Shown here: piece by piece, positions 1 to 6,323 of the stretch
How positions within the stretch are numbered: position 1 is the stretch's first letter
Layout of the letters: each line of letters begins with the position of its first letter
Assembly: GCA_036338025.1 (NCBI GenBank)
Contig: JAYZDB010000144.1
Span: 1-11,597, forward strand
DNA length: 11,597 nt
Reading direction: 5' to 3'
From: JAYZDB01 sp036338025
Lineage (GTDB): Bacteria > Planctomycetota > UBA1135 > UBA2386
Program-made: the position numbers and the translations under genes
The notes under the pieces: generated by a model
The model's input: the letters and a program-made list of their open reading frames with translations, nothing else
What the model was told of the DNA's origin: nothing
The model's database searches: none

Positions 1-410
1 TGAACGAGCAGAAGGCCAAGGAAGACATCCACGATGTCGTCCGCAAGTCGGTTCGTCGCCCCGACCTCCTCAAGCAAGCCGCGATCGCTCTGGGCAAACT
101 CGGTGACAAGACCGTCACCCAGACCCTGACCGGAATGCTGCAGGAGAAGGAGACCAACCTGGCCAAGCTGAGCGCCATCGCTTCTGCGCTGAGCTTCATC
201 GGAGATCGTCGTACGATCCAGCCGCTGAAGAAGATGCTGTTCGACGACAACCTCACCCCGCTCAGCCGCGCATTCGCCGCGGTCGCGCTCGGTGGTGTGG
301 CCGACAAGGAGCCGCTGCCTTGGAACTCGAAGATCGCCCGCAACATGAACTATCGTGGTGCGGTCGAAACGCTGACCCAATCGGGCACCGGCGTCCTCGA
401 CATTCTCTAG
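1..410 (+). CDS. HEAT-repeat protein, C-terminal part only (gene begins before the window)
   Basis: The reading frame is open from the left edge (first full codon at position 3) to a TAG at 408-410, giving the last 135 residues of a longer protein. Short helical repeats with the pattern 'AxxALGKLGD' and 'LSAIASALSFIGD' are typical of HEAT/PBS-lyase-like alpha-solenoids, which usually act as protein-binding scaffolds. It aligns without gaps to the C-terminus of the complete paralogue at 753-2795, with about 97 of 135 residues identical by hand count. The last 16 residues (AVETLTQSGTGVLDIL) are the same in both. By analogy with that copy it is probably exported, but its N-terminus is not visible. 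An internal ATG at 135 is not the start, because coding similarity continues upstream of it. No enzymatic motif is visible and the function is unknown. The gene ends 11 bp before a strong hairpin. Confidence 0.88.
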   Translation, partial: NEQKAKEDIHDVVRKSVRRPDLLKQAAIALGKLGDKTVTQTLTGMLQEKETNLAKLSAIASALSFIGDRRTIQPLKKMLFDDNLTPLSRAFAAVALGGVADKEPLPWNSKIARNMNYRGAVETLTQSGTGVLDIL

Positions 411-421
411 GACAGTTCCCC

Positions 422-466
422 AACGACGAAGCCCTGCGGCACAGTGCCGCAGGGCTTCGTCGTTTA
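422..466 (+). terminator. Intrinsic terminator-like hairpin after the first HEAT gene
   Basis: Positions 422-440 and 446-464 are perfect reverse complements, giving a 19-bp GC-rich stem with a 5-nt loop (ACAGT). A short run of three T follows (463-465). It begins 11 bp after the upstream stop codon. The T-tract is short for a classical rho-independent terminator, but the stem is long and flawless, so transcription of the first HEAT gene very likely ends here. The second HEAT gene would then need its own promoter. Confidence 0.85.
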
Positions 467-743
467 ATCGCGACCCCTCGATGTGCTGGTCGGGTGCACA
501 TCGACCTCGGCTATCGTAGGGAAACCGAAACGTAATCACCGCCGTCTCGCGACGGCACGGCAACGGCCCGGGCCAGGCCTCCGATCTGCGAGGAATTCGC
601 GGCACCAACACGCAAATTCCGCATCGATTCAGGACAGCATGCCAACCTTGGCATCCGGTTTGCAAAGCACGGGTGACCGGTCTTCATCTGGCGAACGTCC
701 CAGAGCAGCAGTGCTCTTCGCTGGTAACACTCCCTAAACAGAC
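467..743 (+). other. Intergenic spacer upstream of the second HEAT gene; no convincing gene
   Basis: This stretch between the hairpin and the ribosome binding site of the next gene holds only short, low-complexity Arg/Ser/Pro-rich frames with no family resemblance. Because a strong hairpin closes the previous gene, the promoter of the second HEAT gene is expected here. I see no good sigma70-type -35/-10 pair. The clearest structure is a 7-bp inverted repeat with a 2-nt centre at 639-654 (ATGCCAA/TTGGCAT), followed by the palindrome TTTGCAAA at 659-666. Confidence 0.5.
639..654. promoter_or_regulatory. Perfect short dyad, possible operator
   Basis: ATGCCAA (639-645), two bases (CC), then TTGGCAT (648-654) form a perfect 7-bp inverted repeat about 100 bp upstream of the second HEAT start codon. 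The 2-nt centre makes a stable RNA hairpin unlikely. A binding site for a dimeric helix-turn-helix regulator is the more natural reading. No regulator gene is nearby, and a 14-base symmetric match can occur by chance, so this is tentative. Confidence 0.25.
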
Positions 744-749
744 GAGGAG
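744..749 (+). promoter_or_regulatory. Shine-Dalgarno site of the second HEAT gene
   Basis: GAGGAG lies 3 nt before the ATG at 753. The spacing is tight, but the purine run is strong. It supports this ATG, which is immediately followed by a good signal peptide. Confidence 0.7.
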
Positions 750-752
750 CAC

Positions 753-2795
753 ATGAAGAACTTCACTCTCGCAGGCCTGGCCTGCACCTGCCTCATGGCA
801 ATGCCAGCGACCAGCCTGGCTCACGGCGGTGTCTACCGTGGCCCCGTGGACATCGTCCCACCAAATGCCAAACCACCACGCAGCCCCTCCAACGCCCCTC
901 CGACCACTGGAATTCCCGGCGTGCCACCCGTGAACCCACCTGGGGTGGGTCCACGCACTCCCAACGGCGGACCTCCCGCACGAACACCTCACGGACCGCC
1001 GTCGGCCAATCCCCCTGGGCCGCACACACCGCGCGGAATTCAATTGAGCGATGACCTGAGCAAGTGGCAGTACTGGTGGGAGTTCAACAAGGACCCGTTC
1101 ATCAACCTGAAGGAAGCCATTCACGCTCCCGAGGTGGTCACCGGCTCCGACGAGTACTTCCTCGGCGCGCTGGGTCGCAGGGTCAGCATCGACAAGATCA
1201 AGCCATCCGAGAGCGACATCCAGGACGTCATCCTCCCCGCACTCAGACGAGCGATGGTAATCACCGAGAACCGCGACATCCTGTCATCCTGCATCGTCGC
1301 GATGGCCAAGATCGGTCGCGATCAGCGAGAATTCGAAATCCTGCAACTGTTCGCCGACAGCCTCGGCAAGCACGACCAGGAGATTCGTGAAACTGCCGCG
1401 CTGGCAATGGGTATCTCCGGCCTACCAAAGGCCCACCGGACACTCATCGACCTCGCGATGGACCGACCAGCAGGCCGCAGGCTGGTGCCAGGCCGAGAAG
1501 TCAGCGTGCGAACGCGGTCGTTCGCAATCTACGGCCTCGGACTGCTCGCCCACCGCACCGGCAAGATCGATCTGAAGCGCGTGATCTTCGAGGAACTCGC
1601 CACGCTTCTTGGCGATGCGCGACTTCGAAACCGCAACCTGAAGGTCGCAGCGATTCAAGCCATCTCGATCCTGAACTTGCAGGTCAGCAATCCGAACGAC
1701 AAAGAACAGCGACTGATCAGCGACGCGTTATCAAGCCTCGAAGCCTTTTATGACCGCCGGGCCGGGCGTGGACAAGACTTGATCAAGTCCCACGTACCAC
1801 CCGCGATCGCCAAGCTGCTAGGGCGCGGAAACTCGCCGGTCCATCAACGTTTCAAGAACAAGTTCCTGACCGCCTTGACCGCCAGGAAGAAGCGCGGCAA
1901 TGACATCTACCGTGCAGCCACCATCGCACTGGGCAAGATGGCACTATCGGCAGACACCTTGAAGTCAGAACAGCGGTTCTCTGAAGCCCTGCTGAAGTAC
2001 TTCCACAACGGGCGCGACCAGCAGACCAGGTTCTTCGCCTTGATGGCTCTGGGGCAGATCGGCGGCGCTGCCAATCGCAACCGCTTGCGCACTGTGCTGC
2101 GGAAGGGCCGCAAGTCTCTCGACCGCCCCTGGGCGGCTCTTGGGCTTGGCGTGATGCGGCACTTCGCCCTGCGAGGCGCCAACAACCCGCGACCCGACAC
2201 AGCGGTCGGCGACGACCTGCTCAAGCAGTTCCAGAAGATACGTGACCCACAGGCCCGCGGCGCGATCGCAATCGCGCTGGGTCTGGGCAAGTACCAATCG
2301 GCAGCCCCGGTTTTGCAAGCCGCCTTGGAAAAGTACGCCAAGAACGGTGCGTTCGCCGGCTACCTCTGCATCGGCCTGGCGCTGATGGACCACAAGGGAT
2401 CTCGAGAACAGATCCACGAAATTGTGCGTGGTGCAATCCGACGACCCAATCTCCTTCAGCAGGCTGCCGTGTCCCTCGGCAAGCTCGGGGACCGCTCGGT
2501 CACCGAAACCCTGATGGTGAAGATGTCCGCCAAGGAACCGAACCTTGCAAAATTGAGCGCCATCGCAACCGCGCTGGGGTTCATCGGCGATCGTCGGACC
2601 ATCCGTCCCCTGAAGAAGATGCTGTTCGACGACAAGCTCACCCCATTGAGCCGCGCCTTCGCGGCAGTCGCTCTGGGCGGGGTGGCTGACAAGGAGATGC
2701 TGCCTTGGAGCGCCAAGCTGTCGCGGGACGTCAACTACCGCGCAGCGGTCGAGACCCTCACGCAGTCCGGCACCGGCGTCCTCGACATCCTGTAG
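753..2795 (+). CDS. Exported HEAT-repeat protein with Pro-rich linker
   Basis: This complete 680-aa protein begins with a Sec-type signal peptide (Lys2, hydrophobic residues 4-18, likely cleavage after SLA at 23). A linker at about 36-93 contains 23 prolines in 58 residues and is surely extended. A Trp-rich motif (WQYWWEFNKDPF, 105-116) marks the entry to the folded part, and I associate this combination with planctomycete HEAT-repeat proteins. From about 150 to 670 there are repeated amphipathic helix pairs such as 'RPWAALGLGVM', 'GAIAIALGLGKY', 'QAAVSLGKLGD' and 'AIATALGFIGD', which are typical HEAT/PBS-lyase-like repeats forming an alpha-solenoid. No catalytic motif is visible, so a periplasmic or surface scaffold role is inferred. 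It is a tandem paralogue of the gene at the left edge, with its own RBS and a hairpin between the copies. A lipoprotein start at Cys11 is conceivable but the lipobox (GLAC) is poor. The substrate or partner is unknown. Confidence 0.92.
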   Translation: MKNFTLAGLACTCLMAMPATSLAHGGVYRGPVDIVPPNAKPPRSPSNAPPTTGIPGVPPVNPPGVGPRTPNGGPPARTPHGPPSANPPGPHTPRGIQLSDDLSKWQYWWEFNKDPFINLKEAIHAPEVVTGSDEYFLGALGRRVSIDKIKPSESDIQDVILPALRRAMVITENRDILSSCIVAMAKIGRDQREFEILQLFADSLGKHDQEIRETAALAMGISGLPKAHRTLIDLAMDRPAGRRLVPGREVSVRTRSFAIYGLGLLAHRTGKIDLKRVIFEELATLLGDARLRNRNLKVAAIQAISILNLQVSNPNDKEQRLISDALSSLEAFYDRRAGRGQDLIKSHVPPAIAKLLGRGNSPVHQRFKNKFLTALTARKKRGNDIYRAATIALGKMALSADTLKSEQRFSEALLKYFHNGRDQQTRFFALMALGQIGGAANRNRLRTVLRKGRKSLDRPWAALGLGVMRHFALRGANNPRPDTAVGDDLLKQFQKIRDPQARGAIAIALGLGKYQSAAPVLQAALEKYAKNGAFAGYLCIGLALMDHKGSREQIHEIVRGAIRRPNLLQQAAVSLGKLGDRSVTETLMVKMSAKEPNLAKLSAIATALGFIGDRRTIRPLKKMLFDDKLTPLSRAFAAVALGGVADKEMLPWSAKLSRDVNYRAAVETLTQSGTGVLDIL

Positions 2796-2812
2796 ACTCT
2801 GGCTGCATTGCC

Positions 2813-2840
2813 GGGGCGGCCCCCGCGGCGGGGTCGCCCC
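2813..2840. terminator. GC-rich hairpin between convergent genes, possible bidirectional terminator
   Basis: Positions 2813-2823 pair with 2830-2840 (11 bp including one G-U pair) around a 6-nt loop. The hairpin sits 17 bp after the stop of the second HEAT gene and 23 bp beyond the stop of the leftward gene, so it is placed to end transcription from both sides. Neither side has a T-tract, so it may work with Rho or only as a 3'-end stabiliser. Confidence 0.6.
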
Positions 2841-2863
2841 ACCTGCTCACCCGCCGACACCGT

Positions 2864-4777
2864 TCACCACAGCCGCAGCGTTGCGCTGAATCCGAGCAAC
2901 AAGACCACCGACCCGAGCGCCACCCAGGCATTCCGGTCACGCACCGCCCAGGCCTCGAGCCGGGAATCAAACTCGGCCTGGGCGCCCTCGATGTTGCGAT
3001 CCATGCCCGAGACACCGAGTTGCTGGGCGGCCTTGTACTCGAGGACTGCGCCGCCGGCGTCCCGCAGCATCCAACGACAGTTGCCGGCGTACTGCCGGAG
3101 CGGACCGGTGGCTTGCGAGGACGTCTGCAGGGCCGCCAAGGCCGCCTCGATGCGGCCAGCACCATACAAGTGCTCGACCTCGGCCAGGACCTCCTCGGCC
3201 AGGCGCGGGCCGTCCATCCGTAGCGACTGCGGCGTGGTCTCGACGCGACTGTAGACCTCTTCCTGCAGTTGATCCAAGAATGGTCGGTTGTCATCCAGCA
3301 CCTCATCGCCAGCTGCTTGCGCAGTTCGAAATGTGCGCCAGGCCGACGAACGACCCATCACCTTGAGGATCTGGGATAGATCCGGATCCTCAGCCGAGAC
3401 CTTGGCCAGGCAATCCGGCTGCGCAGGACGCCCCTTGCGGGCGAGCAGCACGAAGTTGCGTGAGTTGGGTACACGGAAGGCGTGCGCCACACCAAAGATC
3501 GAAGCCATCGTGCTGCAGAGCACCCGCACCGCCGGATCCGAGTAGCGCGTCCCGCCCGCGTTTACCGACACCACCCCACCATCCTTCAAGATCCGCTCGA
3601 CAGAAGAGAAGAACTGGGTGCTCGCGACATGCGACGGCAAGTAGATCTGGTGCTTGTAGGTGTCGACCAGGACCACGTCGTAACGACGCTGGGTGTGGTC
3701 GACGAACACCCGGGCATCGAGCGCGAAGCGGTCGCCGGCCGGCCGCGCACCTTGGAAGAACTCGTCTCCAAGCCGCGTCACCGCCGGATCGATCTCGACC
3801 GCATCGAGCTGGCACTCCTTGTGGACATGCGCGTAGAGGCGGCCAAAGGTGCCGGCGGCGGCCCCCAGGGACAAGACCCGCAGGTCAGGCACGTCCGCAC
3901 CATCCCCGGCCAGGAACGGCATCACCACGTGGTAGTCGTAATACCCTCCCCGCGTGAAGGTCGAACCTTCGTAGGCGACCGAGTGGAACGAATCGAGGCC
4001 CTCATTGATCTTGAGCAGGACCTGCTCGTCGCCCGCCTCGCCGGTCCGCACAACCTGCAGGAACTGGTAGTCGCTCTCGACTTCGGCCAGCAAGGCCTGC
4101 CCCTCCCCGACCGGGCGCAGACTGTCCGGCACCACCCAGGCGAGCAGGAAGGGTACCAGCAACGCGGCAGCCGCCGCCGGCTTGAACCGACACAGCAGAG
4201 CCGCCACGAACAGGCAGGCCGCGCAAAACCAGATCGTCTCGCGAGTTCCCCACAGGGGAATCAGGACGTGGGTCGCCGCAAAGGTCCCGAGCAGGCTCCC
4301 TATGGTGCCGGTCCAGGAGATCAAACCACTGGCGCGTCCGATCCGCCCATCGGCGCGCGCCAACAGGGTGACCAACATCGGCGCAGCGCAGCCAACCAGC
4401 AGCACCGGCGGCACGAACAGGAGCGCGGTCGCCGCCAGGGATCCACGCACCAATGCTGGCATCGCCGAGTCCAAGGGCAGGTGCGCAGGCACCAACCAGC
4501 CTCCCAGCGGTCCTGCGCACAGCGGCACCACCGCCACCAACAAACCACCGGTCAGAAGCAGCACGAACAGCCGGTCGCGACCCAAGTCACGGTCCGCCAT
4601 CCGCCCACCCAGGTACGCGCCCAAGGCCAGGGCCACCATCACCACTCCGATGACGTTGGTCCAGACGTAGGCACTGTCACCAAAGTACGGGGCAAACAAG
4701 CGGACCGCCGTCAATTCGAGACCCATCACCGCAAAACCGATGAGCCCAGCCACCAAGGCCGCAAGTCGAGGTCTCAT
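2864..4777 (-). CDS. Membrane-anchored spermidine-synthase-like protein
   Basis: Starting at the ATG at 4777 the protein has 637 aa. About seven membrane segments occupy the first 220 residues, opening with MRPRLAALVAGLIGF and the family-typical GLELTAVRLFAPYFG. A SpeE-like Rossmann domain follows: glycine loop LGAAAGTFG at about 304-312, acidic VEIDP at about 327-331, then DTYKHQIYLPSH at about 372-383 and DDNRPFLD near 495-502. This order matches fused MFS/spermidine-synthase-type proteins. The classical aminopropyltransferase GGGDG loop reads GAAAG, and the DxxDP-type loop is replaced, so true spermidine synthesis is doubtful. A TPR-like helical stretch (about 525-602) and a final hydrophobic helix (about 617-637) follow. 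A TTG at 4801, abutting the preceding stop with AAGGA 7 nt upstream, is an alternative start. I prefer the ATG, with GGAAG 8 nt upstream and the short basic N-terminus. It is the last gene of the leftward cluster. Confidence 0.88.
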   Translation of the reverse strand: MRPRLAALVAGLIGFAVMGLELTAVRLFAPYFGDSAYVWTNVIGVVMVALALGAYLGGRMADRDLGRDRLFVLLLTGGLLVAVVPLCAGPLGGWLVPAHLPLDSAMPALVRGSLAATALLFVPPVLLVGCAAPMLVTLLARADGRIGRASGLISWTGTIGSLLGTFAATHVLIPLWGTRETIWFCAACLFVAALLCRFKPAAAAALLVPFLLAWVVPDSLRPVGEGQALLAEVESDYQFLQVVRTGEAGDEQVLLKINEGLDSFHSVAYEGSTFTRGGYYDYHVVMPFLAGDGADVPDLRVLSLGAAAGTFGRLYAHVHKECQLDAVEIDPAVTRLGDEFFQGARPAGDRFALDARVFVDHTQRRYDVVLVDTYKHQIYLPSHVASTQFFSSVERILKDGGVVSVNAGGTRYSDPAVRVLCSTMASIFGVAHAFRVPNSRNFVLLARKGRPAQPDCLAKVSAEDPDLSQILKVMGRSSAWRTFRTAQAAGDEVLDDNRPFLDQLQEEVYSRVETTPQSLRMDGPRLAEEVLAEVEHLYGAGRIEAALAALQTSSQATGPLRQYAGNCRWMLRDAGGAVLEYKAAQQLGVSGMDRNIEGAQAEFDSRLEAWAVRDRNAWVALGSVVLLLGFSATLRLW

Positions 4778-4801
4778 GACGGCGACTTCCGCGTCCGCCA
4801 A

Positions 4802-6163
4802 CTACTTGTCCTTGTCCGTCTTGGTCTCCCTGGGGACCTCGAAACGGTAGTAGGCCGTATACAGAAACGTCGGGTCGAAACGGCGGAGCATGTATTTGGT
4901 CAAGGTGGTCATCGAACGCGGGAACTTCTGCTTGCTCTCCTTGCCGTTGACCACAAAAACGACCTCCTGGTCGAGGTCGACAAAGCAGTCATTGAGGTAC
5001 AAGCCCATCTCCGACACGCCACGACTGGTGATGACAATGCGGTTTTTCTCCGGATCAGACTTCACCAGGACCGTCGGGCGTTCATCCGCGACGACAGATT
5101 CGAGCGGTTCACTGGCGATGATCTCAACCCAGTGAGCTCGCTGGAAACGGTCATGATTCGGGGTGAGGAGTACCTCATCCGGGAACAACTGGCGCGACTT
5201 GCTCCGGATCCAGGTGTCCACCTCGGCCGCAACGTTCGAATGCGGAGCTGCCCCATCACCCTGCACGATTGTCACAAAGCCCGGCACCAGGGCGTCCAAG
5301 GCCGTCCGTATCTTGTCGCACACCGCCGCAGTCGCGGGCGTCGACACCAGCAGGATCGGCACCTTGCGCAGGCTGTCCAGGGACAGGCCGTCGGCGAGTA
5401 CTGGGCTACGAAGGATCAACCCGCCGAAACGGTCGGGGAAGTAGGTCGCGAGACGCAGCCCAAAGGCACAGTTGCCGACTCCACAATCGAGGAACATCCG
5501 ACGACGATCGAGACGGAAGGTGCGCTGCACCTCACCGAACACCCCCAGAGTTGCACGGATGCGCTTGACCTCCTCCTCACTGCCGGCGCTGGCACTGAAG
5601 TCGGGCTTGGTGTCGTAGTCGGAATCCAGCATCTGCGGTGCCACGAAGATCGTGTCTGAATAGGAGGCAGTCCCCTTCCATGAAGCCTCCAGGTATTCCC
5701 GCGAATCACTCCAAGCCTTGTCGCCATCCAAGCCAGGCAACACGACCACCGAGGCGTAGGACTTGCGGGGGTCGTATCGCTTCGGCGCCAACAAGGTGTA
5801 GTTGAAGTCACTGCTCTTCTTGCCGATCTTCTTGATCTCACCCGACGTGGACTTTCGTTTGTAGGCGAAGGTCTTGTCAAAAATCCCGAGGAGATCCCCG
5901 ACGTTCTTGAGCAGCGGCACTTTCTTCGACTTGCTGTCGAAGACCTTCATGAACTTGGCCTTCGCGCGATCGTGCTTCTTGCGGATCTTGGTCCCGCCCT
6001 TGGTGCTGTTCTTCCACTCCATGATGGCCGGGATCCAGTCCTGCGCCTTCTTGTTCAGGCCGGTCAGATCGGACTTGCCGAGAGTTGGCTTCAACCGGGG
6101 ATCCGGCTCACCCTGGGGCAGGGCGAACAGGAGGGAAAGGGTGGTCAAGGCCAACAGCGCCAT
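4802..6163 (-). CDS. Exported alpha/beta-hydrolase-like protein, probably without the catalytic serine
   Basis: This 453-aa protein starts at an ATG with GGAG 6 nt upstream, followed by a hydrophobic signal-like segment (residues 1-16) lacking the usual early Lys/Arg. Residues 25-115 are Lys-rich and helical. The middle looks like an esterase/PHB-depolymerase-type alpha/beta hydrolase: strand and loop VVVLPGLDG (139-147), TIFVAPQM (171-178), MFLDCGVGNCAFGLRLA at 223-239 with YFPDRFGGLIL after it, and PILLVSTP (269-276). At the nucleophile elbow the expected G-x-S-x-G reads GVGNC, so Ser appears to be Gly230. A candidate acid-base His is at 308 (PHSN). The C-terminal part (about 332-444; NHDRFQRAHWVEI, NRIVITS, FVDLDQEVVFVVNG) resembles the beta-type domain that follows hydrolase domains in some planctomycete proteins. 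The frame is open upstream to a TTG at 6307, but that extension looks non-coding. It may bind carbohydrate or ester ligands, or be a degenerate enzyme; function unknown. Confidence 0.8.
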   Translation of the reverse strand: MALLALTTLSLLFALPQGEPDPRLKPTLGKSDLTGLNKKAQDWIPAIMEWKNSTKGGTKIRKKHDRAKAKFMKVFDSKSKKVPLLKNVGDLLGIFDKTFAYKRKSTSGEIKKIGKKSSDFNYTLLAPKRYDPRKSYASVVVLPGLDGDKAWSDSREYLEASWKGTASYSDTIFVAPQMLDSDYDTKPDFSASAGSEEEVKRIRATLGVFGEVQRTFRLDRRRMFLDCGVGNCAFGLRLATYFPDRFGGLILRSPVLADGLSLDSLRKVPILLVSTPATAAVCDKIRTALDALVPGFVTIVQGDGAAPHSNVAAEVDTWIRSKSRQLFPDEVLLTPNHDRFQRAHWVEIIASEPLESVVADERPTVLVKSDPEKNRIVITSRGVSEMGLYLNDCFVDLDQEVVFVVNGKESKQKFPRSMTTLTKYMLRRFDPTFLYTAYYRFEVPRETKTDKDK

Positions 6164-6169
6164 AGAAGT

Positions 6170-6173
6170 CTCC
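6170..6173 (-). promoter_or_regulatory. Shine-Dalgarno site fixing the hydrolase-like start
   Basis: On the - strand GGAG (6173-6170) stands 6 nt before the ATG at 6163. It favours this start over the TTG at 6307, whose extra 48 residues delay the hydrophobic signal-like segment and resemble nothing known. Confidence 0.6.
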
Positions 6174-6292
6174 GCTAGGGTTCGAAAGTCTCGCGAGGTC
6201 CACAGCGTGCAAACTCCGGACCACAACGACCGGAAGGAGCCGGACAACAGGAGATTATTCCTGAGGACCTTGCCCAGCGCCACCGGAGACCT

Positions 6293-6321
6293 CCGACCGA
6301 ATCGCAATTCGTGTCGGTCGG
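6293..6321 (-). terminator. Weak hairpin after the TPR gene
   Basis: CCGACCGA (6293-6300) and TCGGTCGG (6314-6321) are perfect 8-bp arms around a 13-nt loop. The loop can partly refold as an inner CGAAT/ATTCG stem. The structure begins 2 bp beyond the TAG of the TPR gene, at the head of the 160-bp gap before the hydrolase-like gene. There is no T-tract. It may be a partial terminator or attenuator that lowers expression of the two distal genes. Confidence 0.35.
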
Positions 6322-6323
6322 GC

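Noticed and set aside
483..737. 84-aa open frame in the gap between the HEAT genes
   Set aside because: Arg/Ser/Gln-rich with no recognisable motif, signal or ribosome binding site; it lies in the presumed upstream region of the second HEAT gene.
671..740. Possible sigma70 promoter just upstream of the second HEAT gene
   Set aside because: No -35/-10 pair with acceptable matches and spacing could be found; the AT-richer bits (for example CTAAACA near 734-740) lack a partner.
1907..2417. 144- and 150-aa open frames on the - strand inside the second HEAT gene
   Set aside because: Antisense shadows; the sense frame shows consistent HEAT repeats and similarity to the upstream paralogue.
2758..3306. 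182-aa open frame on the - strand overlapping the convergent gap
   Set aside because: It crosses the intergenic hairpin and lies out of frame within the spermidine-synthase-like gene; its Arg/Cys/Trp-rich composition is typical of an out-of-frame translation.
3482..5659. 725-aa open frame on the + strand
   Set aside because: It lies antisense to the spermidine-synthase-like and hydrolase-like genes and crosses their boundary. Its product is a His/Arg/Gln-rich low-complexity string with no domain, as expected from the complement of GC-rich codons.
6164..6307. 48-residue N-terminal extension of the hydrolase-like protein from a TTG at 6307
   Set aside because: The extension puts an Arg-rich stretch before the hydrophobic segment and has no good ribosome binding site, whereas the ATG at 6163 has GGAG at ideal spacing.
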